Source: Agromyces sp. Soil535
Lineage (GTDB): Bacteria; Actinomycetota; Actinomycetes; Actinomycetales; Microbacteriaceae
Length of the DNA stretch: 64,000 bases
NCBI RefSeq assembly: GCF_001428255.1
Contig: NZ_LMRW01000001.1
Coordinates: forward strand, 560,504-624,503
Direction: 5' to 3'
The position numbers and the translations under genes are program-made. The stretch's first letter is position 1, and each line of letters opens with the position of its first letter. Under the pieces are notes generated by a model. That model searched no databases, was not told the origin of the DNA, and saw nothing but the letters and a program-made list of their open reading frames with translations. Of the stretch, positions 35,203 through 43,207 are shown piece after piece.

Positions 35203-35912
35203 CCAGCCTGCCGATCCGCGGTGTCGGTGAGTTCGAGCGCCGCGGCCTGCGCGACCGCGTGTACGACCTGATCCTCGAGATGCTGCTGGAAGGCGACGTT
35301 GAGCCGGGGACACGACTGTCGATCGACACGCTCGCCAAGGACCTCGACGTCTCGCCGACCCCGGTGCGCGAGGCGATGGTGCAGCTCGAGCGCACGGGGC
35401 TCGTCACACGGGAGGCGCTGCGCGGATACCGGGTCGCACCGCCGCTGGGGGAGGAGCAACTTGCCGAGCTGTTCGAGGCGAGGCTGATGCTCGAGGTCGA
35501 GGCCACCAGGCTTGCGACGCGACGTGCCGACGAGCTGCTCCCTCCGTTGCGGGAGGCGTTGGCCCATCACGCGCGGGAGAGTGAGCGCGTGGTCGAGAGA
35601 CTTGGGCGGGGCGCCGTGCCGCTGTCGCTCACTCGGGCCTACTTCGACAGCGATCTCGAGTTCCACCGTACGATCTTCCGAGCGAGCGGCAACCGCTACG
35701 TCCAGGAGATGTACGACTCGCTCGGCGCCCTCACGCATCGGATGCGCCAGGCGGTCATCCGCGGCCCGCGCGACGTCCATGAGGCCGCCGCCGAGCACCG
35801 CGCCATCGTCGAGGCGTTCGCCTCCGGCGATCCCAGCGCGCCTGAGCGGGCGATGCGCAGTCACATCGAGAACGTCCGCGATCGTGCCGTGGAGGACGTC
35901 GACGCCGAGTGA
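35199..35912 (+). CDS. GntR-family regulator with FCD domain (second module)
   Basis: A 237-residue FadR-subfamily regulator. The winged helix (about 10-75) includes RLSIDTLAKDLDVSPTPVREAMVQLERTGLV. The helical FCD domain (about 85-225) contains a likely metal-ligand pattern DLEFHRTIFRASG and a late MRSHIENV. FCD proteins bind carboxylate effectors. It lies between two transcription units that carry the same 18-bp operator (32164 and 36042), so it is the likely regulator of both and of itself. Confidence 0.92.
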   Translation: MTSLPIRGVGEFERRGLRDRVYDLILEMLLEGDVEPGTRLSIDTLAKDLDVSPTPVREAMVQLERTGLVTREALRGYRVAPPLGEEQLAELFEARLMLEVEATRLATRRADELLPPLREALAHHARESERVVERLGRGAVPLSLTRAYFDSDLEFHRTIFRASGNRYVQEMYDSLGALTHRMRQAVIRGPRDVHEAAAEHRAIVEAFASGDPSAPERAMRSHIENVRDRAVEDVDAE

Positions 35913-36041
35913 GCCCAGGCGCCGTCGCGGGTCGCCCTGGAGCGCTCCGATGCCGACGCCCCGAGTCGGATTCGAGCGGCGTGCGGACCCGCCGTGACGC
36001 CCCTCCGCGGCATCCGGATGTTCCGGGCTTGCGGTAGTGGA

Positions 36042-36059
36042 TATTTCCTATAGGATCTT
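36042..36059. promoter_or_regulatory. 18-bp operator, copy 2, upstream of TIM-barrel/pdxA/tct operon
   Basis: Exact repeat of the 18 bases at 32164-32181, placed 45 bp before the ATG at 36104, almost the same distance as copy 1 from its gene. Confidence 0.75.
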
Positions 36060-36103
36060 TGAACAGGTTGCGAGTCCGGCAACCACGACACGACGGAGTG
36101 AGC

Positions 36104-37075
36104 ATGCAGGCATACGTTGCCGAGGAGTGGCCGATCGCCACGTGCCTCCTCGGCGTACCGCCGATCGGGCGCGACGGCATCGCCGTCCAGGACGCGCCGG
36201 CGGAGACGTGGGATGCGATCTTCGAGGACGTCGCCGCGGAGGGATTCCGGCTCGCCGAGCTCACCGACGGACTCATCCGCCCGGCCGACCTCGAGCCGTC
36301 GCGACTGCAGGAGCTCGTCGAGGTCGCGGGGGACCACGGCGTCGGCATCCCCGCGGTCCACGTCCAGCGGTCGAGCGTCGTCATGCCCGGCCGCGAGGAG
36401 GAGAACCTCGCCTACGCGCACCGCAGCATCGATGCTGCTGCCGAGATGGGGGCGACCGTCTACTCCACGGGCCTGCACCGGCCGTTCACCGAGGCGCAGC
36501 GACGCGCGCTCTGGTTCTGGACCGCACAGGGACCGGTGGACCCCGACGATGCCGAGCTGCGGGATCGCGCGGTCCGATCCATCCGCGAGCTCGGTGCGCA
36601 CGCCGCGAGCGTCGGCCTCATCGTCTCCCTGGAACTGTACGAGGACACCTACCTCGGCACGGCAGCGAGTGCGGTGCGCTTCGTCGAGGAGGTCGGCATG
36701 GAGAACGTGGGTCTCAACCCCGATGTCGGCAACCTGGTGCGACTGCACCGTCCGGTCGAGGACTGGCGTGAGGTGTACGCGATGACCCTTCCATACGCGA
36801 ACTACTGGCACCTGAAGAACTATGCGCGCGACGAAGCCGCGGACGGATCATGGCAGACCGCGTTGCCGACGACGCTCGACGCCGGCGTCATCGACTACCG
36901 CTGGGCCGTCCGGGAGGCGGTTGCGCTCGGTTACCGGGGTGTGCTCACCTGCGAGCACTACGGCGGCGACAGCCTCGCCGTGTGCGGCCGGGCGCAGGAG
37001 TACCTGCGCCGAATCCTGCCCCGCGCCGCCCACGTCGACACACGACTCGCGCCGACCGGCGCGGAGAGGAACTGA
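36104..37075 (+). CDS. Xylose-isomerase-like TIM-barrel protein of the second module
   Basis: A 323-residue sugar phosphate isomerase/epimerase-fold protein. Likely metal ligands are Glu177 (SLELYED), Asp207 (LNPDVGNL), His236 (YWHLKNY) and Glu284 (LTCEHYGGD). It is longer than OiaC (264 residues) and not closely similar to it, so it is probably a different enzyme: an isomerase, epimerase or decarboxylase acting on the compound imported by TctCBA. ATG 36104 is preferred over in-frame upstream codons because GGAG precedes it. One base separates its stop from the PdxA-like start. Confidence 0.8.
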   Translation: MQAYVAEEWPIATCLLGVPPIGRDGIAVQDAPAETWDAIFEDVAAEGFRLAELTDGLIRPADLEPSRLQELVEVAGDHGVGIPAVHVQRSSVVMPGREEENLAYAHRSIDAAAEMGATVYSTGLHRPFTEAQRRALWFWTAQGPVDPDDAELRDRAVRSIRELGAHAASVGLIVSLELYEDTYLGTAASAVRFVEEVGMENVGLNPDVGNLVRLHRPVEDWREVYAMTLPYANYWHLKNYARDEAADGSWQTALPTTLDAGVIDYRWAVREAVALGYRGVLTCEHYGGDSLAVCGRAQEYLRRILPRAAHVDTRLAPTGAERN

Positions 37076-37076
37076 G

Positions 37077-38090
37077 ATGAGCACGTTGGAGACATCGCGG
37101 CCGCGGATCGCCCTCACGTTCGGTGATCCGGCGGGCGTCGGGCCCGAGCTCGTCGCGCGACTGCTGGCCGACCCGGCCGCAGCGGCGGCCGCCGACATCC
37201 TCCTCATCGGCGACGAGCAGGAGCTGCGCGACGCCATGGACGACGCCGGAGTCGAGTTCGACTGGACCCGCGAACGCGGTACCGGCGTGCCCACGCTCGT
37301 CGACAACGGCGGCACGCGGCCGGAAGGCGGCTTCGTCCGAGGCGAGCCGTCCCGATCGGGCGGCCTCTGGGCGATGGCGAGCCTGCGCACCGCGCTCGAG
37401 CTGTCGAAGGACGGAGACGTCGACGCCATCGTCTTCGCGCCGCTCAACAAGTCCTCCCTGCACCTCGCCGGGATGGAGGAGAACGACGAGATGGCGTGGT
37501 TCGAGACCGTCCTCGACGACGGGACGACCGCCACGGAGCTGAACATCCTGCCGGAGCTCGTGACCGGCCGGGTCACCTCGCACTGCTCGATCGCCGAGGT
37601 GGCCGACCTCATCACGTTCGACCTCATCATCGAGCGCGGCGAGCTGCTCGAGCGGGTGCTGCGGTCGCGCGGCATCGAGCGGCCGCGGATCGGCGTCTGC
37701 GCGCTCAACCCGCACGCGGGCGAATCCGGGAAGTTCGGACGCCACGAGATCGACGTCATCGCGCCGGCGGTCGAGGAGCTCCAGCGTCGCGGCGTCGACG
37801 CGACGGGCCCCTTCCCGAGTGACACGATCTTCATCAAGGCCCGCGACGGGCACTTCCACGGCGTGCTCACCATGTACCACGACCAGGGCCAGATCGCGGT
37901 GAAGCTGCTCGGATTCGACCGCGGGGTGACCATGGCCGGCGGGCTCAGCGTGCCCGTCTGCACTCCGGCGCACGGCACGGCGTTCGACGTCGTGGGCAAG
38001 CGCATTGCGAACACGGGCGCCTACGAGCACGCATTCCGCGTCGCTGTCGGCGTCGGCGCCCAGGCGCGCGCCACCCGGCAACCCGGCTGA
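37077..38090 (+). CDS. PdxA-family NAD-dependent dehydrogenase (PdxA2-like)
   Basis: A 337-residue PdxA-fold protein with RIALTFGDPAGVGPEL at the start and the three metal-binding histidines in place: His169 (VTSHCSIAEV), His213 (NPHAGESGKFG) and His268 (MYHDQGQIAVK). PdxA oxidises and decarboxylates 4-phosphohydroxy-threonine; PdxA2 relatives do the same to 4-phospho-threonate or -erythronate made by DUF1537 kinases. No such kinase is present here, so this one may use a non-phosphorylated hydroxy acid and yield a ketose such as L-erythrulose. That is inference. Not likely to serve vitamin B6 synthesis in this context. Confidence 0.87.
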   Translation: MSTLETSRPRIALTFGDPAGVGPELVARLLADPAAAAAADILLIGDEQELRDAMDDAGVEFDWTRERGTGVPTLVDNGGTRPEGGFVRGEPSRSGGLWAMASLRTALELSKDGDVDAIVFAPLNKSSLHLAGMEENDEMAWFETVLDDGTTATELNILPELVTGRVTSHCSIAEVADLITFDLIIERGELLERVLRSRGIERPRIGVCALNPHAGESGKFGRHEIDVIAPAVEELQRRGVDATGPFPSDTIFIKARDGHFHGVLTMYHDQGQIAVKLLGFDRGVTMAGGLSVPVCTPAHGTAFDVVGKRIANTGAYEHAFRVAVGVGAQARATRQPG

Positions 38091-38144
38091 CCCGCATCCA
38101 ATCGACCAGACCTCCAAGAACCCCACCCCCACCAAGGAGAGACA

Positions 38145-39113
38145 ATGAAGTCACGCATCACCGCCGCGGCCATCGCCGTGGTCTCCGTCGCGGCACTCGC
38201 CTCGTGTTCGAGCGCAGCAGGACAACCCACGTCGCCCGACGGCGGCTTCCAGCCGAGCGACGTGCGCATAGTCGTGCCGTTCGCTGCCGGCGGCGGCTCA
38301 GACACCTCGGGTCGCGCCATCGCGAGCGCGCTCGAGGACACGACGGGCGCCACCATCACCGTCGAGAACCGCGAGGGCGGCTCCGGCGCGGTCGGCTACT
38401 CGTACTTCCTCTCCCAGGAGGGCAACGGCAACTACCTGCTCGCGTCTGAGACGGCGCTACTGGCCCTGCCCCTCACCACCGAGGTCGACTTCGACTACAC
38501 CACCTTCACGCCGATCATGAAGCTCGGCGACGACTACACGCTCATGGTCGTGCCCGCGGACAGCGAGTTCGAGACGTGCACCGACGTCGTCGACGCCGCC
38601 CGCTCCGACGGCGTCGTGGCCGCCGTCTCGGGCGCGGTGAGCCTCGACGAGGTGGTGTTCACGCTCATCGAGCAGGACCAGGACGTCGAGTTCGACCGGG
38701 TTCCGTTCGAGGGCGGCAGCGAGGTCATCGCGGGCCTGCTCGGCGGACAGGTCGAGGTCGGCTCGCTGAACCCCAGCGAGGTGCTCGGCCAGCTCGAGTC
38801 AGGAGATCTGCGGGCGCTGTGCGCGCTGTCCGACGAGCGTTACCAGTACGAGGAGCTCGCCGACATCCCGACGGCGATCGAGCAGGGGATCGACGTGTCG
38901 TTCGCCCAGTTCCGAGGCTTCATCGCCCCGGGCGGCATCACCGATGAGGCCCGAGAGTACTGGATCGCCGCCGCGAAGGAGTTCGCGGAGTCGGACGCGT
39001 ACACGACCTACATCGAGGAGAACCTCATGCAGGCGAACGCCGTCTACGCCGACGAGTTCGTCGACTACCTCGAGCAGAACTCGGCCGACCTCGAAGCGGT
39101 CGTCGGCAAGTGA
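38145..39113 (+). CDS. tctC: Tripartite tricarboxylate transporter, substrate-binding lipoprotein (TctC/Bug)
   Basis: A 322-residue Bug-family binding protein. The signal peptide ends in a lipobox LASC (Cys at about residue 25), so it is anchored outside the membrane. The mature domain starts IRIVVPFAAGGGSDTSGRAIA in the typical TctC way (here VRIVVPFAAGGGSDT) and contains the ENREGGSGAVGYSYF loop that contacts the ligand carboxylate. Family ligands are di- and tricarboxylates and other organic acids. AAGGAGAG precedes the ATG. The stop overlaps tctB (GTGA). Confidence 0.92.
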   Translation: MKSRITAAAIAVVSVAALASCSSAAGQPTSPDGGFQPSDVRIVVPFAAGGGSDTSGRAIASALEDTTGATITVENREGGSGAVGYSYFLSQEGNGNYLLASETALLALPLTTEVDFDYTTFTPIMKLGDDYTLMVVPADSEFETCTDVVDAARSDGVVAAVSGAVSLDEVVFTLIEQDQDVEFDRVPFEGGSEVIAGLLGGQVEVGSLNPSEVLGQLESGDLRALCALSDERYQYEELADIPTAIEQGIDVSFAQFRGFIAPGGITDEAREYWIAAAKEFAESDAYTTYIEENLMQANAVYADEFVDYLEQNSADLEAVVGK

Positions 39114-39664
39114 AGCTCTCGCCTGTGGCTGCCAAGGCCGCGTTCAGCGCGGCCTTGGCGGTCGTGGGCGTCGCCGCGGCGATCGGCGGCTGGGCATACG
39201 GGGCCCTGCAGGAGAACGGCCAGATCGGCGCGGGGTTCCTGCCGATGGTGCTCGGTGTCGCGCTGGCCGCTCTCGCCATCGTCGACGTCGTCCAGACGTT
39301 GACCGGGCGCGAGCCGGTCGACCCGGCCGAGGAGCTGACGGGCGTCGAGGCCGAGGCGGAAGCCGCGGCGATCGACACCGTCGCGGAGGCGCCCGACACC
39401 GATGCGCTCGGCCGGACGCAGCGGCAGCGCAATCGCATGTTCGTGATGGTGATCGGCATGCTGTTCGTCGCCCTCCTGCTTGTGCCGGTCCTCGGCCTCC
39501 TGCTCTCGCTCGGCGCGCTCATCGTTGCGATCTCCACGATCGTCGAGCGCCGGCGCATCCTGCCCTCGCTCCTCGTCAGCGTGATCGCGGTCGGCATCAT
39601 CCACCTCGTCTTCGCGGTACTGCTCGGAGTGCCGATGCCGACCGGACTGATCGGATTCATCTGA
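39110..39664 (+). CDS. tctB: Tripartite tricarboxylate transporter, small membrane subunit (TctB)
   Basis: A 184-residue protein with four predicted helices (about 5-25, 38-56, 108-135, 145-180) split by a long acidic loop (about 60-105), typical of the poorly conserved TctB subunit. It forms the membrane complex with TctA. Starts at GTG 39110 within the tctC stop; its stop overlaps the tctA ATG by one base. Confidence 0.87.
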   Translation: MKLSPVAAKAAFSAALAVVGVAAAIGGWAYGALQENGQIGAGFLPMVLGVALAALAIVDVVQTLTGREPVDPAEELTGVEAEAEAAAIDTVAEAPDTDALGRTQRQRNRMFVMVIGMLFVALLLVPVLGLLLSLGALIVAISTIVERRRILPSLLVSVIAVGIIHLVFAVLLGVPMPTGLIGFI

Positions 39665-41163
39665 TGATCGACAACCTCATCCTCGGCTTCCAGACCGCCC
39701 TCACGCTCGAGAACGTGCTGTGGTGCTTCGTCGGCGTGCTGCTCGGCACGGTGATCGGCTTGCTGCCCGGTCTCGGCTCGACCACCGGCGTCGCGGTACT
39801 GCTGCCCATCACGTTCACCCTCGAGCCCGTCACGGCGCTCATCATGCTCGCCGGCATCTACTACGGCGCCCAGTACGGCGGCACGATCACGTCGGTGCTC
39901 ATCTCGACGCCCGGTGAGGCCGCGAGCGTCGTCACGACGCTCGACGGCTACCAGATGGCGACGCGCGGTCGCGCGGGTGCGGCCCTCGCCATCAGCGCGA
40001 TCGGCTCGTTCATCGCTGCGATCATCTCCCTCGCGCTGCTCATCGCTCTCGCACCGCCGCTTGCCGACGTCGCGCTCCAGTTCGGCCCGGTCGAGATGTT
40101 CGCCATCATGATCCTCGGCCTGGTCATCGTGGTCACGTTCCAGGGAGGCGCGTTCGTGCGCGGCGCCATGATGGCGGTCGCAGGACTGCTCGTCGCGACC
40201 GTCGGAATCTCGCCCGGCACGAGCGAGGAGCGCTTCACGTTCGGCAACATCAACCTCCTCTCGGGCATCCCGTTCGTCGAGGTCATGATCGGCCTGTTCG
40301 CCCTCGGAGAGGTGCTCTACCAGATCCGGATGGGCGCGGCGAAGCCCATCCGGGCGCGCTTCAAGGACATGGTCATCACCCGGAAGGACGTCACCTCGTC
40401 GATGCCGGCGATCCTCCGCGGTTCCGGGATCGGCTTCGGACTCGGCATCCTGCCGGGTGCCGGTTCGACGCTCGCCTCCTTCATGGCGTACGGCATCGAG
40501 CGTCGCGTGAGCCGAAATCGGGCCCAGTTCGGCAAGGGCGCGATCGAGGGCGTTGCGAGTCCCGAGAGCGCGAACAACGCCGCCGCCAACGCCAACTTCG
40601 TGCCCACCCTCGCGCTCGGCATCCCAGGCGGCGCGACGACTGCGGTGCTGCTCGGCGCGTTCACGATCTTCGGACTGCAGCCCGGGCCCCTGCTGTTCGA
40701 GACCCAGCCCGATCTCGTCTGGGGCCTGCTCGTGTCGTTCTTCATCGGCAACGTGCTGCTGCTCGTACTGAACCTGCCGCTGGCGCCCGTCTTCGCGCAG
40801 ATGCTCCGCATCCCCTACGGATACCTGTACCCGATCATCATGCTGACGTCGCTCGTCGGCGCGTACTCGGTGAGCAACAACATGTTCAGCGTCTGGCTCG
40901 TGTTCGTGTTCGGCCTGCTCGGCTACCTCCTCAAGGAGTTCGACCTGCCGTCGGCGCCGTTCGTGCTCGGTCTCGTGCTCGGGCCGTTGTTCGAGAAGTC
41001 GCTCGTGCAGACCAGCGCCATCGGACAGGGCGACCTGACGGTGGTCTTCCGCAGCCCCATCGCCCTCACGGTGTTCGCGCTCGCGGTCGCCGCGGTCGTG
41101 TTGCCCAAGGTCGTCGCCATGCTCCGCTCGCGCCGCCGGCGAACGAAGGTCGACGCCAGCTGA
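39664..41163 (+). CDS. tctA: Tripartite tricarboxylate transporter, large permease (TctA)
   Basis: A 499-residue integral membrane protein with about 11-12 predicted helices. TctA hallmarks are the first GLLPGLGSTTGVAVLLP motif, GAQYGGTITSVLISTPGEAASVVT, and the second half-repeat GILPGAGSTLASFMAYGIE with GIPGGATTAVLLGAF. It carries the ion-coupled transport step for the ligand delivered by TctC. Last gene of the TIM-barrel/pdxA/tctCBA operon. Confidence 0.94.
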   Translation: MIDNLILGFQTALTLENVLWCFVGVLLGTVIGLLPGLGSTTGVAVLLPITFTLEPVTALIMLAGIYYGAQYGGTITSVLISTPGEAASVVTTLDGYQMATRGRAGAALAISAIGSFIAAIISLALLIALAPPLADVALQFGPVEMFAIMILGLVIVVTFQGGAFVRGAMMAVAGLLVATVGISPGTSEERFTFGNINLLSGIPFVEVMIGLFALGEVLYQIRMGAAKPIRARFKDMVITRKDVTSSMPAILRGSGIGFGLGILPGAGSTLASFMAYGIERRVSRNRAQFGKGAIEGVASPESANNAAANANFVPTLALGIPGGATTAVLLGAFTIFGLQPGPLLFETQPDLVWGLLVSFFIGNVLLLVLNLPLAPVFAQMLRIPYGYLYPIIMLTSLVGAYSVSNNMFSVWLVFVFGLLGYLLKEFDLPSAPFVLGLVLGPLFEKSLVQTSAIGQGDLTVVFRSPIALTVFALAVAAVVLPKVVAMLRSRRRRTKVDAS

Positions 41164-41188
41164 ACTACGCCGGGTGACCACCAGCCGT

Positions 41189-41279
41189 CAGAATTCAGGA
41201 ACTGATGTGCTGTTTCCGGCACGGATGCCGCGGAAGCAGCCAGCGACCAGTGGCGCTCCGCCGCGGCTCCTGAATTCTG
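41189..41279. repeat. Long inverted repeat after tctA
   Basis: CAGAATTCAGGA (41189-41200) is exactly complementary to 41268-41279, and an inner imperfect stem pairs GCTGTTTCCGGCA with TGCCGCGGAAGCAGC. May end the tct transcript or be a small mobile palindrome; it has no T-run. The rest of the gap to 41316 holds nothing recognisable except a ribosome site. Confidence 0.7.
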
Positions 41280-41316
41280 CACATGTCGGCGGATGCCGCG
41301 ACTGCCACAATGAGGC

Positions 41317-42165
41317 ATGCCCACGTTCACCGACGCATACGGGGTCCGCATCCACTACGAGTCGTGGCGCGTGCCCGACGCGCTCGCGGTGGTGCAGCTC
41401 GTGCACGGCATCGGCGAGCACCGCGGGCGCTACGGTGCGCTGATCGCGGCGCTGAACGCCGCCGGCTACTCCGTGTGGGCCGACGACCATCGCGGCCACG
41501 GGCAGACCGGCTTCGAGCAGCACGGCGGCGACCTCGACCGCATGGGCAAGCCGGGCCCAGGCGGCATGGGCGCGTCGATCGCGGCGGTCGGGCAGTTCAG
41601 CGAGGTGATTCGCGAAGCCGAGGGCGCCGACATGCCGCTCGTGATCCTCGGGCACTCTTGGGGCTCGTTCATCACGCAGCACCTCGTGAACCGGCATCCC
41701 GATCGCTACGACGCCGTCGTGCTGAGCGCCACCGCGTGGGCGCAGCTGGGATGGACCAACACCGGCGACCTCAACAAGCGCTTCGCCCGGCCCGGGGGCA
41801 CGGCCATGGAGTGGATCAGCCGGGACCCGGCGGTCCCCGCGGCGTTCGAGGCCGACCCCTACACCACGAGCCGCTCGCTGCAGCAGCTCTACGGCTGGCC
41901 GCAGTCGTTGTCGCTCATCAACCGGCCGTCGAAGCGCATCCCGAGCGAGCTGCCGCTGCTGCTCCTGGTGGGCTCCGACGATGCGGTGGCCGGCGAGCGC
42001 GGCGCCCTCGCGTTGCTCCGCGACTACGTGCGCCGCTGCGGCCTCGTCGACGCGCAGTTGATCGTCTACGAGGGTGCGCGCCACGAGGTCTTCAACGAGA
42101 TCAACCAGGAGGAGGTGCGCGCCGACCTCATCCGCTGGCTCGACGAGCGGTTCGCCGTCGACTGA
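41317..42165 (+). CDS. Alpha/beta hydrolase (monoacylglycerol lipase-like), active-site complete
   Basis: A 282-residue serine hydrolase. The oxyanion region is QLVHGIGEHRGRY, the nucleophile elbow GHSWGS, the acid region LLVGSDDAV and the catalytic His in GARHEVFNE. Overall it resembles the Hydrolase_4/monoacylglycerol lipase family. Substrate probably a lipid ester. It is the first of a tandem pair: the next gene shares the upstream leader (CCGCGACTGCCACAATGAGG type) and stretches such as DDHRGHGQTGFEQHGGDL. Confidence 0.9.
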   Translation: MPTFTDAYGVRIHYESWRVPDALAVVQLVHGIGEHRGRYGALIAALNAAGYSVWADDHRGHGQTGFEQHGGDLDRMGKPGPGGMGASIAAVGQFSEVIREAEGADMPLVILGHSWGSFITQHLVNRHPDRYDAVVLSATAWAQLGWTNTGDLNKRFARPGGTAMEWISRDPAVPAAFEADPYTTSRSLQQLYGWPQSLSLINRPSKRIPSELPLLLLVGSDDAVAGERGALALLRDYVRRCGLVDAQLIVYEGARHEVFNEINQEEVRADLIRWLDERFAVD

Positions 42166-42261
42166 TCGCGTCGTCGCAGGATGAGGAAGGCGCCCGACCC
42201 GCTCCGCGGCATCCGCCGGAGTGGGGCGGGCGAGCGGATGCCCCGACTGCCACAATGAGGC

Positions 42262-43107
42262 ATGCCCACGTTCACCGACGCACACGGGGTCCACATCCAC
42301 TACCAGGCGTGGCGCGTGCCCGATGCGACGGCGGTGGTGCAGCTCGTGCACGGCGTGGGCGAGCACATCGGACGCTACGGCGAGCTCGTAGACGCCCTGA
42401 ACGCGGCGGCCTACTCGGTCTGGGCCGACGATCATCGCGGCCACGGGCAGACGGGCTTCGAGCAGCACGGCGGCGACCTCACCCGCATCGGACGGCTCGG
42501 CCCGGGCGGCCTGCCTGCCACGATCGAGGCCGTGCGGCAGTTCACGCGCGTCATCCGCGAGGCAGAGGGCGGGCTGCCGCTGATCCTGCTCGGGCACGCG
42601 TGGGGCTCGCTGATGGCGCAGATGATCGTCAACAGCCACGCGGCCGACTACGACGGCGTCGTGCTCACCGGCACTGCGTACCGCACCCTCTTCGATATGA
42701 ACGGCGGCGACCTCAACCGCCGCCATCGCCACCTGGGGCCGACACCGGTCGAGTGGCTGAGCCGCGACCCCGACGTGCCGCCCGCGTTCATGGCCGACCC
42801 ATACACGACCGAGGTTCCACTGCGGAAGCTCTTCGGCCTCCGGGACTCGGTGCGCCTGCTCGGCCGGCCCATGCCCGACCTCCCGCCCGAGCTGCCTGTG
42901 CTCATCATGGTCGGCTCCGATGACTCCCTCGGCGGGGAGCTCAGCGCCGTGAAGCTCGCGAACGCGTACGCCCGGCGGTCGGGGCTCCTCGATGTCGAGC
43001 TCATCGTCTACGAGGGCGCCCGCCACGAGGTGTTCAACGAGACGAACCGCGAGGAGGTGCGTGCCGACCTCATCCGCTGGCTCGACGAGCGGTTCGCCGT
43101 CGACTGA
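42262..43107 (+). CDS. Alpha/beta hydrolase paralogue with Ser-to-Ala nucleophile change
   Basis: A 281-residue tandem copy of the previous gene, easily aligned along its length and with an almost identical C-terminus (EEVRADLIRWLDERFAVD). The nucleophile elbow reads GHAWGS: the codon is GCG (Ala) where the first copy has TCT (Ser). The His (GARHEVFNET) and acid region (VGSDDSLGG) remain. Either it is a pseudoenzyme with a binding or regulatory role, or it is decaying after duplication; the open frame and conserved fold argue for retained function. Confidence 0.9.
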   Translation: MPTFTDAHGVHIHYQAWRVPDATAVVQLVHGVGEHIGRYGELVDALNAAAYSVWADDHRGHGQTGFEQHGGDLTRIGRLGPGGLPATIEAVRQFTRVIREAEGGLPLILLGHAWGSLMAQMIVNSHAADYDGVVLTGTAYRTLFDMNGGDLNRRHRHLGPTPVEWLSRDPDVPPAFMADPYTTEVPLRKLFGLRDSVRLLGRPMPDLPPELPVLIMVGSDDSLGGELSAVKLANAYARRSGLLDVELIVYEGARHEVFNETNREEVRADLIRWLDERFAVD

Positions 43108-43111
43108 CCAC

Positions 43112-43170
43112 GCAGGTTGAGGAGCGGCTTCTGCGGGTTGAGGAGGTCGCGCAGCGACCGTCTCGAAACC
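43112..43170. repeat. REP-like element, two partial units
   Basis: GCAGGTTGAGGAGCGGC (43112-43128) is followed by a fuller unit from 43133 to 43170 that starts GCGGGTTGAGGAG and ends CGTCTCGAAACC, the same unit as at 30252. It fills the gap between the hydrolase pair and the lipoate-ligase-like gene. Confidence 0.85.
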
Positions 43171-43207
43171 AGCCGGTGCCACGCGCCGCGACCGTAGGCT
43201 GGACCCC

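Noticed and set aside
36104..37075. Assigning this TIM-barrel protein as a second OiaC
   Set aside because: It is 60 residues longer, differs in every motif context from the OiaC at 17083, and no apnO homologue accompanies it.
37077..38090. PdxA as a vitamin B6 biosynthesis enzyme
   Set aside because: Actinobacteria generally use the PdxST route, and the gene is embedded in a carboxylate uptake/erythrulose operon under an FCD-GntR operator.
39025..41181. 718-residue minus-strand frame opposite tctB/tctA
   Set aside because: Composed of charged low-complexity residues antisense to conserved TctA motifs; no start signal.
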